Assembly: GCA_965602945.1 (NCBI GenBank)
Contig: CBFDBC010000212.1
Span: 1 to 5,873 of the forward strand
Direction: 5' to 3'
Length of the DNA stretch: 5,873 bases
Source of the DNA: JAUXEH01 sp965602945
GTDB lineage: Bacteria; Acidobacteriota; Aminicenantia; Aminicenantales; Aminicenantaceae
This document shows positions 1-5,848 of this stretch, piece by piece (position 1 is the stretch's first letter; each line of letters opens with the position of its first letter). A program made the position numbers and the translations under genes. Below the pieces are notes generated by a model. It saw nothing but the letters and a program-made list of their open reading frames with translations. It was not told where the DNA came from and searched no databases.

Positions 1-2408
1 AATTCGGCTCCGGGAATCGCCCGAATAAGCTCCCTGGGCGGGTCGTAGACGCCGGAAACCCTTCCGATATGGCACGAATCGTGCCACGTGACCTTCTCCC
101 GCTCTCCACCGTTCTCCGGGAACCGAAACTCCCCGGACCGTATTTTCTCCGCGACCACCTCGCTGTAGTGGCGGGCCGTGATGCCGTACGGGATGCCCAG
201 CTTCTCCGCCCACTCGCGGTAGGTGTGCCGCCACATCATGTCGCAGGCCGGGCATGATGCGATCACGGTGTCCGCACCGGTAGCCTTTACGGCCGCGATG
301 TTCTTGCGCATGATGTCCTCGAAGAGCTCCCACTTGCCCGCCACCAGCATGGGCGTTCCGCAGCAGTTTTCCACGTTTCCGAGTGTAGTGAATTCCACTC
401 CCGCCGCATCCAGCAGGGTGGTGGTGGCCTGGCCGATGTCGTGTTCCACGTAGGACACGGTACATCCGGCGAAGTACACATTCTTGCTCTTGACACCCGG
501 ACCGTGTTCCTCCTTTAACTCCTCAAGCATCCACTCGCTGCGATTCTTGCGATAGCCAGCCCATATGTTGCCCTCTGTCCTCGTGGCCTCAGCCATCATC
601 TCGAACGGAGGAAAGGTCATCTTCTTGTCTTCGTGGATAAGCTTGCCGCGCAGCTTCATCCAGGAGGGCTCGATGGGCAGAGCGGCGGAGCAGCGGTGGT
701 TGCAGAACTCACAGGTCGTACACACCAGGAAGGTGTCCACCATGAACTGGTCCCACTCCTGGCGGCCTTCCATGTACTCGCGCAGCCAGTACCATTTCCC
801 ACGGGGGGACTGGCTCTCCCAGCCGCGGCCGAAGAACTGGTCGCACTCGTCCAGGCAGTAGCCGCACTGGGAACAGCTGTAGGCGTACCAGGCCACATCC
901 GGAGGGATGCCGCGCACGGGCTTGTCGAAATGCTCACCGACGCGGGTGCTCACGGTGTTGCCGAAGGGCCGCACCAGAGGCTCGAACAGCTTGGCCACGC
1001 CAAGGGCGCGGCTCACCAGGTTGGTCTTCATCACCTTGTCCGGGTTCAAGACGTTCCTGGGATCGACTTTCCTCTGATAAGCTTTGAGGCGGTCGGCGCG
1101 CTCCTTGCCCAGGATGTTCTGGATCTCCCTTGTGAAGTACAGTCCGGTAGAATAGGGACGCCCGCCGTGTTTCTTTGCGATCTTCATGATGGTGAGCACC
1201 AGCCCGAACACGAAGTTGTAGGAAAACTTGCGTTGGTCGCTGGGGATGAAGCCCAGGAGCACAGCTTCGGGTTTGCCGTCCGGTCCCTTCTTGATGATGA
1301 CGCCCTCCTTGACCACGGGCTGGTTGATCTTGTCCTCGATCTCTTCCAGCACATCCGCCATCTTGTCCAGAGGCACTACCACCTCGGCAGGGACCAGGGA
1401 GGGTCCGAGGCGCTTCACCACCATCAGTTTGAACCGGTTTTCCCACTCGTGGTCGGCGATCTCCTGCTTCAGGATCTCAGCTTCGCAGCGTTTGACGATC
1501 TCGGTCAACTGGCCCATCACCGTCTCCCTGTCTGCCGCCTTGTAGGCCAGTGTCGCGATGTAGGCGGCAGGCAGGATGACCTTGTGTTCCACGGGATGGC
1601 CCATATGGGTCATGACAGGGGCGCGGTTCTTCATCTCGGCCATGCGGGGATTAATGAACACCACAGACCATACAGGCACGTCCTTTTCGATCAGATCCTG
1701 GAAGATCCGGCTGAGCGCAGCTGGGTCAGGGCAGGCGATGGCGGTCACGCCAACATCCGTGAGCACCTGGACCCGGATCGTCATCCGGCTGATGATCCCG
1801 GTCGTTCCCTCGGCATCGGAAACCACCTGCAGCTCATCGCCGGTCAGATCCTGAGTTTCGCCGCTGGGCAGCACAATGCGGGCGCTTACGACATTCTCAG
1901 AGAACCAGCCGTACTCATAGGAGCCGATCCCGGCTCCGCCCTGGGCCAGCCAGCCCCCGGCCGAAGAGGATGGATAACTCGTGGGATAGAGGCGGATGAC
2001 CAGGTCGTGGGGCTTGAGTTTTTTGTCCAGCTGTTCCCATGTGATCCCGGGTTGGACCGTGACCGTTTCTTTTTCTTTATTTATCTCGATGACATCTTTC
2101 ATGCGGTAGAAATCAATCACCAGTCCTTTCCGTGTAGGGATGATGCCGCCGTAGCCGGAGGAGCCCTTGCCCCTCGGAACCATCGGAATGCTGTTCTGTC
2201 CAGCCCAGCGGATGAGCTCAACGAGCTCCTCTTCGCTTTCAGGTTGGACCACCGCATCGGGGATGGTCTTGCCGACCAGGGGCTTGAAAAGGCTGGGCAT
2301 GGCCGCTATATCATGGCTGTAGAGCAGCCTTTCCGTGGGGCTGAAATTGGCCCTGTCGCCGAATCTCTCCTCCAGCCAAATCCTATCCTTTGCACTGAGT
2401 CTTGCCAT
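1..2408 (-). CDS. Fused FAD-binding (GlcD-like) / [4Fe-4S] / CCG-domain (HdrD-like) oxidoreductase, C-terminus cut by window edge
   Basis: The frame is open from an ATG at 2408 to the window edge, giving 802 codons with no stop. A GAGGAG ribosome site 7 bases upstream supports the start. Domains in order: a PCMH-type FAD-binding domain (about residues 48-190) with VPRGKGSSGYGG at 77-88 and SSSAGGWLAQGGAG at 147-160; a FAD-oxidase C-like domain ending in DPRNVLNPDKV (449-459); two [4Fe-4S] motifs, C512-C515-C518-C522 and C563-C566-C569-C573, each CX2CX2CX3C; and a complete CCG domain (C649, C682-C683-G684, C719, C722). That CCG spacing, CX32CCX35CX2C, matches the noncubane-cluster pattern of HdrB/HdrD. 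A second CCG domain begins at C779 (HDSCHIGR) and runs off the window. The family oxidises 2-hydroxyacids or similar substrates and passes electrons through the clusters to quinone, ETF or a disulfide. The usual C-terminal histidine motifs are missing, so the substrate is unknown. It is probably cytoplasmic or membrane-associated; I see no signal peptide. It has its own promoter. Confidence 0.93.
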   Translation of the reverse strand, partial: MARLSAKDRIWLEERFGDRANFSPTERLLYSHDIAAMPSLFKPLVGKTIPDAVVQPESEEELVELIRWAGQNSIPMVPRGKGSSGYGGIIPTRKGLVIDFYRMKDVIEINKEKETVTVQPGITWEQLDKKLKPHDLVIRLYPTSYPSSSAGGWLAQGGAGIGSYEYGWFSENVVSARIVLPSGETQDLTGDELQVVSDAEGTTGIISRMTIRVQVLTDVGVTAIACPDPAALSRIFQDLIEKDVPVWSVVFINPRMAEMKNRAPVMTHMGHPVEHKVILPAAYIATLAYKAADRETVMGQLTEIVKRCEAEILKQEIADHEWENRFKLMVVKRLGPSLVPAEVVVPLDKMADVLEEIEDKINQPVVKEGVIIKKGPDGKPEAVLLGFIPSDQRKFSYNFVFGLVLTIMKIAKKHGGRPYSTGLYFTREIQNILGKERADRLKAYQRKVDPRNVLNPDKVMKTNLVSRALGVAKLFEPLVRPFGNTVSTRVGEHFDKPVRGIPPDVAWYAYSCSQCGYCLDECDQFFGRGWESQSPRGKWYWLREYMEGRQEWDQFMVDTFLVCTTCEFCNHRCSAALPIEPSWMKLRGKLIHEDKKMTFPPFEMMAEATRTEGNIWAGYRKNRSEWMLEELKEEHGPGVKSKNVYFAGCTVSYVEHDIGQATTTLLDAAGVEFTTLGNVENCCGTPMLVAGKWELFEDIMRKNIAAVKATGADTVIASCPACDMMWRHTYREWAEKLGIPYGITARHYSEVVAEKIRSGEFRFPENGGEREKVTWHDSCHIGRVSGVYDPPRELIRAIPGAE

Positions 2409-2415
2409 CTGTATA

Positions 2416-2421
2416 CTCCTC
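2416..2421 (-). promoter_or_regulatory. Ribosome binding site of the FAD/Fe-S oxidoreductase
   Basis: On the minus strand GAGGAG lies 7 bases upstream of the ATG at 2408. The spacing and strength fix this start, and the N-terminal residues after it (MARLSAKDRIWLEERFG) suit the family. Confidence 0.75.
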
Positions 2422-2471
2422 GAGTTGAGATGAAAAGTTAAAGGGATCTAAATACTCTATATATGAATTCC

Positions 2472-2500
2472 ATTATATAATAGTATTGTTATCTAAACAA
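2472..2500 (-). promoter_or_regulatory. Sigma70-type promoter for the FAD/Fe-S oxidoreductase
   Basis: Read on the minus strand, TTGTTT (2500-2495) is followed by a 17-base spacer and a perfect TATAAT (2477-2472). This predicts a transcript start near 2465 and a leader of about 57 bases. The region is strikingly AT-rich compared with the flanking genes. The -10 lies in a perfect 10-base palindrome (ATTATATAAT, 2472-2481), and the -35 overlaps a TTGTT-N5-AACAA dyad. The -35 matches the consensus at only three positions, so promoter strength may depend on an activator. This is inferred from the sequence match only. Confidence 0.65.
2486..2500. promoter_or_regulatory. Candidate operator: TTGTT-N5-AACAA dyad over the -35
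   Basis: Positions 2486-2490 (TTGTT) and 2496-2500 (AACAA) form a perfect inverted repeat separated by ATCTA. It covers the -35 hexamer of the promoter for the oxidoreductase gene, where a bound repressor would block RNA polymerase. The half-sites resemble those of CRP/FNR- and Rex-type redox regulators, but the 5-base spacing matches neither consensus exactly. A chance dyad in AT-rich DNA is possible. Confidence 0.3.
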
Positions 2501-2514
2501 CAGGAATCCGATTT

Positions 2515-3624
2515 TTAGGCCGAAAAAATTTCGCGCTTGAGGGTACAGCTTTCGATGCGGTCCTCACGGGGCTCAACTCCGATTCCCGGCCCCCGGGGAA
2601 CCCGGATGGTTCCCTCCTCCGTGAGCGTGAAGCCCGGCTCCACCAGGTCCTGATGGAAGTACCGGGAACTGGCGGAGAGGTCATTGGACAAAGTAAATCC
2701 GGGAAGAGAGGCGAGGTGGACGTTGTGGGCCCTCCCGACCCCGGTCTCCAGCATGCCGCCGCACCAGACCGGCATGCCCTGATCCAGGCAGAAATCGTGG
2801 ATCTTCCGGGCCTCTACGATCCCACCCACACGGCCGACCTTGATGTTGATGATCCGGCAGCTCCCCATGGTCCGGGCCTGCCTGACCCAATCCAGAGATT
2901 TGGCGCTCTCGTCCAGGCAGAGCGGGGTCTGTATCTCCTGCTGAAGGAGGCTGTGGTCCCACAGGTCCTGGCCGGAGAAAGGCTGTTCCAGCATCTGAAG
3001 CTGGAACCGGTCCAGCTCTTTCAAAAGAGACATGGACGCGAGCGTGTAGGAGGCGTTGGCATCCGCCTGAAGGAGGATGTCGGGAAACCTGGACCTCACC
3101 GCTTCGCAGATCCGGACATCCCACTCGGGCTTGATCTTGATCTTGATGCGCGGATACCCCTGTCCCAGAAAATCCTGGATCCGGTCCAGCAGCTGTTCCG
3201 GAGAATCCTGGATGCCGACGCTGACCCCCGACAGGACCTCCTGTTTGTCTCCTCCATACAGGCGGGACAGGCTGATCTCCCGCTTTTTGGCCGCCAGATC
3301 CCAGAGCGCCAGCTCCAACCCGGCCCGGGCCATGGAGTGCCCCTTGAAGCGGCGCGTGCGGTCATAGAAATCGGCCGGGTTCTCCGAGTCTGCTGCCAGG
3401 ACATCCGGTATGAATACCTCTTTGAGCATCAACCAGGCTGTGGCCGTGGTCTCATAGCTGTAGAGGGGAGCCCTCTCCGCGACCACCTCGCCGTACCCGC
3501 ACAGCCCTTCCGAGAAGGCCTTTACCAGCAGGCAGGACTTGTTGTAGTCCCGTCCGAAGCTTGTCTCGAAAAAATGCACATACGGGATCTCCAGCTGAAT
3601 CAGTTCGATCCGTTCCACTCCCAT
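2515..3624 (-). CDS. menC: o-Succinylbenzoate synthase / N-succinylamino acid racemase family protein (enolase superfamily)
   Basis: This is a 369-residue protein starting at ATG 3624, with an AGAGGAG site 11 bases upstream, and ending in TAA. It has the enolase-superfamily layout of a capping domain followed by a TIM barrel. The catalytic set is complete: the KIK motif 161-163 (K163 the likely acid/base lysine), metal ligands D188 (QADAN), E213 (LEQPF) and D238 (CLDES), and K262 (NIKVGRVGG). GGMLETGVGRAHN (289-301) and DLSASSRYF (315-323) mark the NSAR/OSBS subfamily. Known members dehydrate SHCHC to o-succinylbenzoate in menaquinone synthesis, racemise N-succinylamino acids, or do both. No other men gene or succinyltransferase is in view, so the physiological reaction is undecided. 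It follows the GT-B gene by 16 bases, and its ribosome site overlaps that gene's TAG, so translational coupling is likely. It is probably a cytoplasmic Mg-dependent enzyme. The symbol reflects homology only. Confidence 0.88.
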   Translation of the reverse strand: MGVERIELIQLEIPYVHFFETSFGRDYNKSCLLVKAFSEGLCGYGEVVAERAPLYSYETTATAWLMLKEVFIPDVLAADSENPADFYDRTRRFKGHSMARAGLELALWDLAAKKREISLSRLYGGDKQEVLSGVSVGIQDSPEQLLDRIQDFLGQGYPRIKIKIKPEWDVRICEAVRSRFPDILLQADANASYTLASMSLLKELDRFQLQMLEQPFSGQDLWDHSLLQQEIQTPLCLDESAKSLDWVRQARTMGSCRIINIKVGRVGGIVEARKIHDFCLDQGMPVWCGGMLETGVGRAHNVHLASLPGFTLSNDLSASSRYFHQDLVEPGFTLTEEGTIRVPRGPGIGVEPREDRIESCTLKREIFSA

Positions 3625-3635
3625 AGGTCCCGTCT

Positions 3636-3642
3636 CTCCTCT
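3636..3642 (-). promoter_or_regulatory. Ribosome binding site of the OSBS/NSAR gene, overlapping the upstream stop
   Basis: AGAGGAG on the minus strand lies 11 bases before the ATG at 3624 and shares bases with the TAG stop of the preceding glycosyltransferase (3643-3641). It supports the 3624 start over an upstream extension and suggests coupled translation. The spacing is slightly long. Confidence 0.55.
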
Positions 3643-4768
3643 ACGATGTTTCGTTGGATTGAACCGTCTTGAAGAGCGGCACGCCCTTTCTCCGGGCGAT
3701 CCGTTCATACTCCTTGATCAAGCGCCGGGCCATGGCCTGCACCGAATGCTTCGTCAGCACTGCGTCTTGCCCGTCTTTCCCCAGTCGGGCACCCAGCTCG
3801 CGGTTTCTCAAGATCTCAGACAAGGACCGAACCAGGGCCGATGATTCGTCAGGTGGAAACCGCAGGCCGGTCTTTTGATGCATGAGCTCCCGGGGCAGCC
3901 CCCCCTTCGCGCCCGCGACCAGGGGCACTCCCGCAGCCATGGCAGCCTGGAGCATTTCCCTGTCTCCAGGGGCCGAGGACAAGACCACCAAGAGGTCGAG
4001 CGAAGCGATGACCTGAGGGAAATGCTCGCGCCAGCCCATATAGTAGAGGAATCCCTCAGGAGGGACGGTTCCTCTGCTCCCTATTTCCAGGTCCCCCTCT
4101 CCCAATATGATCACCCGAGTGGGGGAAGTGCTCGACTCGAGGATCCGCTTCAACCGTTTCAGGATGAGCCATGTCCTGCCGCCGGCGAAGCGAGTCTTCA
4201 CACCGATCAAACGGAAATCCGGCTCCAGGCGGAGTTCCCGGCGCAGGAAATCGCGTTCCTCCGGGCGAGTAAAGGGAGCGAAATCCCGCCCCAAGGGAAT
4301 GACCTTGATCGCTTCGGGAGCGACTCCGTGTCCCGCAAGCTCATCTTTGGTCACCTCCTTCCGTACGACAACCAGGTCGATGGCAGTGAGAGATTTGTGC
4401 ACGGAAGACAGGGCCAGGTCCTCTGCACCGGGACCGGGCCAGGTGACCACCTGGAGAGGAACCCTGGCCCGCGCCGCTGCCGCCGCTGCCACCGGTAGAG
4501 ACGACAGGTCGTGGGCATGCACGAGACGGCAGTCTGAGCGCTTCATGGTGCGTGCCAGCCGCCACCTTCCCAGCACGTCCTTCTCGCTCCTGGCGCTCAG
4601 AGGTTCGACGGGAAGCTCTGCGATCCATGCCCGGGAATGAAGCTGGGAATCCTCAGTAAGAAAGTACCGGAACGGCATGCCCAGCAGCTTCAGCTCCTTG
4701 GCCAGATAGTAGGAAGGAGCGCGGAGCCCGGACTGTTCCTGGCCCGCGTCAATGAGGAAAAGGCTCAA
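3641..4768 (-). CDS. GT-B fold (GT4-like) glycosyltransferase with degenerate EX7E motif, probable TTG start
   Basis: The protein is 375 residues if it starts at TTG 4768, which has AAGGAG 6 bases upstream and gives a natural GT-B N-terminus (MSLFLIDAGQEQSGLRAPSYYLAKEL). The in-frame ATG at 4825 has no comparable support and would overlap the upstream gene far more. The N-terminal Rossmann domain contains LVHAHDLSSLPVA (82-94). The C-terminal donor domain holds VIPLGRD (156-162), VIILGEGDLE (219-228), YMGWREHFPQVIASLDLLVV (243-262) and AAMAAGVPLVAGAKGGLPREL (275-295). These fit GT4-type retaining transferases that use nucleotide sugars. Where GT4 enzymes carry the two glutamates of EX7E, this protein has P267 and A275, so donor binding or activity may differ. 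There are no membrane segments; a peripheral cytoplasmic-face role in lipopolysaccharide-core or similar glycan assembly is likely from the neighbouring GT2 gene. Acceptor and sugar cannot be assigned. Confidence 0.87.
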   Translation of the reverse strand: MSLFLIDAGQEQSGLRAPSYYLAKELKLLGMPFRYFLTEDSQLHSRAWIAELPVEPLSARSEKDVLGRWRLARTMKRSDCRLVHAHDLSSLPVAAAAAARARVPLQVVTWPGPGAEDLALSSVHKSLTAIDLVVVRKEVTKDELAGHGVAPEAIKVIPLGRDFAPFTRPEERDFLRRELRLEPDFRLIGVKTRFAGGRTWLILKRLKRILESSTSPTRVIILGEGDLEIGSRGTVPPEGFLYYMGWREHFPQVIASLDLLVVLSSAPGDREMLQAAMAAGVPLVAGAKGGLPRELMHQKTGLRFPPDESSALVRSLSEILRNRELGARLGKDGQDAVLTKHSVQAMARRLIKEYERIARRKGVPLFKTVQSNETS

Positions 4769-5522
4769 TCCTCTCTCCTTTTTTCCATATCTCGCGCAGC
4801 TTGGCGTACCGGGCGAACACTCCATACCCCTGCATCACGGCGATGATAAACCCGGCCTGCCCGTCCAGGAATCCTGCCTTCCAGACATAGGTCCGCAGGA
4901 AACTGAAAAAGGGCAGGGCCCAGAGGTGGTGCCAACGGCACCGTTTCTGATCGGCATAGAGCTTCTGGGCCCCAAGGCTGGAGTAGGTGTCGACACGGAG
5001 AAGCTGGTCGCTGAGGTCGCGGTAGGTGAAATGCTGCAGGATCCCCTGCAGTTTCTTCACCTCACCCTCGACCTCCAGGCTTTCGTGCACGAACTCCCCT
5101 TCCCAGGACGCGTTATTGTTCCGGAACAGCCTGACCTTTCGGTCCGGATACCATCCGGAATGCCGGATCCAGCGGCCCAGGTAATATGCCTGGCGGGGTA
5201 CGGAAAAAGCAGAGGCGGCCGGATCCTCCTCCTTGAGGCTGAGGATCTCCTGTCTCAGCCCCGGGGAGAGCCGTTCGTCGGCATCCAGAGAGAGGATCCA
5301 GGGGAAGGCGGCCTTGGAGTTGGCATAGTTTTTCTGGTCGGCGTAGTTCGTCCACTCCCGGCGGAAGAAACGGTCGGTGTGTTTCAGGGCGATCTTCTCT
5401 GTTTCGTCTGTGCTGTGACTGTCCACGATCACGATCTCGTCGGCAATCCCTTCCACACTTTTCAAAGCCGCCTCGAGCCGATCGGCTTCGTTGAAGGTAA
5501 TCAGAACGACGGAGATCTTCAT
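4749..5522 (-). CDS. Family 2 glycosyltransferase, WaaE/KdtX-like
   Basis: The protein is 257 residues from ATG 5522 to TGA. The start gives the textbook GT2 opening MKISVVLITFNEADRLEAAL. The GT-A core shows DEIVIVDSHSTDET (28-41) and a DXD-type metal/nucleotide site at D80-A81-D82 (LSLDADERL, 78-85). GWYPDRKVRLFRN (123-135) and HFTYRDLSDQL (164-174) are typical of the WaaE/KdtX branch, which adds beta-linked glucose to the inner-core heptose of lipopolysaccharide. The C-terminal part (about 200-240) is rich in hydrophobic and aromatic residues (LWALPFFSFLRTYVW, GFIIAVMQGYGVF) and probably sits against the inner membrane, as in relatives. The length is normal for the branch. The ribosome site before 5522 is weak. 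It is first in the apparent three-gene operon with the GT-B transferase and the OSBS/NSAR homologue. The exact sugar and acceptor are inferred only at family level. Confidence 0.92.
   Translation of the reverse strand: MKISVVLITFNEADRLEAALKSVEGIADEIVIVDSHSTDETEKIALKHTDRFFRREWTNYADQKNYANSKAAFPWILSLDADERLSPGLRQEILSLKEEDPAASAFSVPRQAYYLGRWIRHSGWYPDRKVRLFRNNNASWEGEFVHESLEVEGEVKKLQGILQHFTYRDLSDQLLRVDTYSSLGAQKLYADQKRCRWHHLWALPFFSFLRTYVWKAGFLDGQAGFIIAVMQGYGVFARYAKLREIWKKGERIEPFPH
4775..4780 (-). promoter_or_regulatory. Ribosome binding site deciding the TTG start of the GT-B gene
   Basis: On the minus strand AAGGAG is followed by the 6-base spacer AGAGGA and then TTG at 4768-4766. It lies inside the 3' end of the upstream GT2 gene, which ends at 4749, so the two genes overlap by 20 bases and translation is probably coupled. 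Confidence 0.65.
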
Positions 5523-5547
5523 GTTCAGGGGCGATCCATATGCGGTT

Positions 5548-5577
5548 ATGTTAGCACACTTGTCCTCCAAAAGTCAT
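5548..5577 (-). promoter_or_regulatory. Weak candidate promoter for the glycosyltransferase operon
   Basis: Read on the minus strand, ATGACT (5577-5572) and TAACAT (5553-5548) each match four of six sigma70 consensus bases with an 18-base spacer. This would start transcripts near 5541 and leave a leader of only about 20 bases. It is the best candidate I find between the repeats and the GT2 gene, but such matches arise by chance. The true promoter could lie in or beyond the repeats. Confidence 0.22.
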
Positions 5578-5630
5578 GAGACGGACGCATTTCCACCCAC
5601 CTTCCAAGTGAGTGAAGTGAAAAACCCGAT

Positions 5631-5785
5631 GCATCAAGCTCACAGGAGGGTGGGATACCCTGGTGGGGGTGGGCGAAATGCCGGTTGCATCAAGCTCACA
5701 GGAGGGTAGGATACCTTGGTGGGGGCGGGCGAAATGCCGGTTGCTTCAAGCCCATAGGAGGGTGGGATACCTTGGTGGGGGCGGG
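5631..5785. repeat. 56-bp tandem repeat, 2.8 copies, G-rich on the plus strand
   Basis: Unit 1 (5631-5686) and unit 2 (5687-5742) are both exactly 56 bases and differ at three positions, all transitions. Unit 3 (5743-5785) keeps the first 43 bases with four differences from unit 2, then breaks off at GCGGGACTGG. Each unit runs from GCATCAAGCTCACAGGAGGG (GCTTCAAGCCCATAGGAGGG in unit 3) through a GATACC core to a GGTGGGGG tract; units 1 and 2 end in GCGAAATGCCGGTT. The period is not a multiple of three and no gene covers it, so it is non-coding. The copies abut with no spacers. Units 1 and 3 each carry four runs of three or more G on the plus strand. The cause or function is unknown; replication slippage would explain the amplification. 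Confidence 0.95.
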
Positions 5786-5848
5786 ACTGGATGGCCTTGT
5801 AATTGGGGGGGACGTGCGCTACTGTTTATACGATTTTCAGAAACACCC

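Larger units (their letters stand above)
5523..5848. other. Intergenic region upstream of the glycosyltransferase operon, no convincing gene
   Basis: About 326 bases separate the GT2 start from a possible plus-strand gene at 5849. No frame on either strand here looks like protein. The middle is occupied by a 56-bp tandem repeat (5631-5785). Left of it lie purine- and pyrimidine-rich stretches (CCACCCACC at 5593-5601, GTGAGTGAAGTGAA near 5609-5622). Right of it is a run of seven G (5805-5811) and then a short AT-rich patch (TTTATACGATTTT, 5825-5837). On the plus strand the patch could hold a poor promoter (TTGGGG at 5803, TATACG at 5827, 18-base spacer). I see no tRNA, convincing terminator hairpin or known riboswitch. 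Confidence 0.7.

Noticed and set aside
1..5. The window begins AATTC, the overhang left by EcoRI, suggesting a cloned insert end.
   Set aside because: Five bases match by chance about once in a thousand, there is an intact GAATTC at 2465, and the window cut may be arbitrary; nothing biological follows from it.
633..2441. A 602-codon open frame on the plus strand.
   Set aside because: It lies in exact codon register opposite the FAD/Fe-S oxidoreductase; stops there would need sense TTA, CTA or TCA codons, which are rare at this GC. Its translation has no recognisable domain, while the minus strand has full FAD, Fe-S and CCG motifs.
2486..2500. A Rex or FNR operator proper.
   Set aside because: Rex needs 8 bases between TTGTT and AACAA (TTGTTAA-N4-TTAACAA) and FNR needs TTGAT-N4-ATCAA; the 5-base spacing here fits neither, so only a generic operator is claimed.
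2409..2514. An intrinsic terminator after the OSBS/NSAR gene.
   Set aside because: I looked for a GC-rich stem followed by T residues on the minus strand and found only AT-rich dyads that overlap the promoter. The operon end is therefore not defined by sequence.
2653..3672. A 339-codon open frame on the plus strand.
   Set aside because: It is in codon register opposite the OSBS/NSAR gene, shows no motifs, and is explained by the same stop-codon avoidance.
3622..3708. A longer form of the OSBS/NSAR protein with 28 extra N-terminal residues.
   Set aside because: The extension is low in family-like character and overlaps the upstream gene; ATG 3624 follows a ribosome site and gives the typical NSAR/OSBS opening.
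5520..5570. A TTG start at 5570 giving the GT2 protein 16 extra residues.
   Set aside because: GT2 proteins of this branch begin directly with M-K-x-S-V-V-L-I-T-F-N-E, which matches the ATG at 5522. The nearby GGAGG overlaps the TTG itself and cannot serve it as a ribosome site.
4752..5579. A 275-codon open frame on the plus strand.
   Set aside because: It is in register opposite the GT2 gene and has no domain signal; the minus-strand protein is clearly a glycosyltransferase.
5491..5709. A 72-codon plus-strand frame running into the tandem repeats.
   Set aside because: It starts antisense to the GT2 gene and continues through repeats whose period is not a multiple of three, so the repeats read in different frames. 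There is no family-like sequence.
5631..5785. CRISPR array.
   Set aside because: The units abut with no unique spacers, the period is 56 bases throughout, and no cas gene is present. It is a simple tandem repeat.
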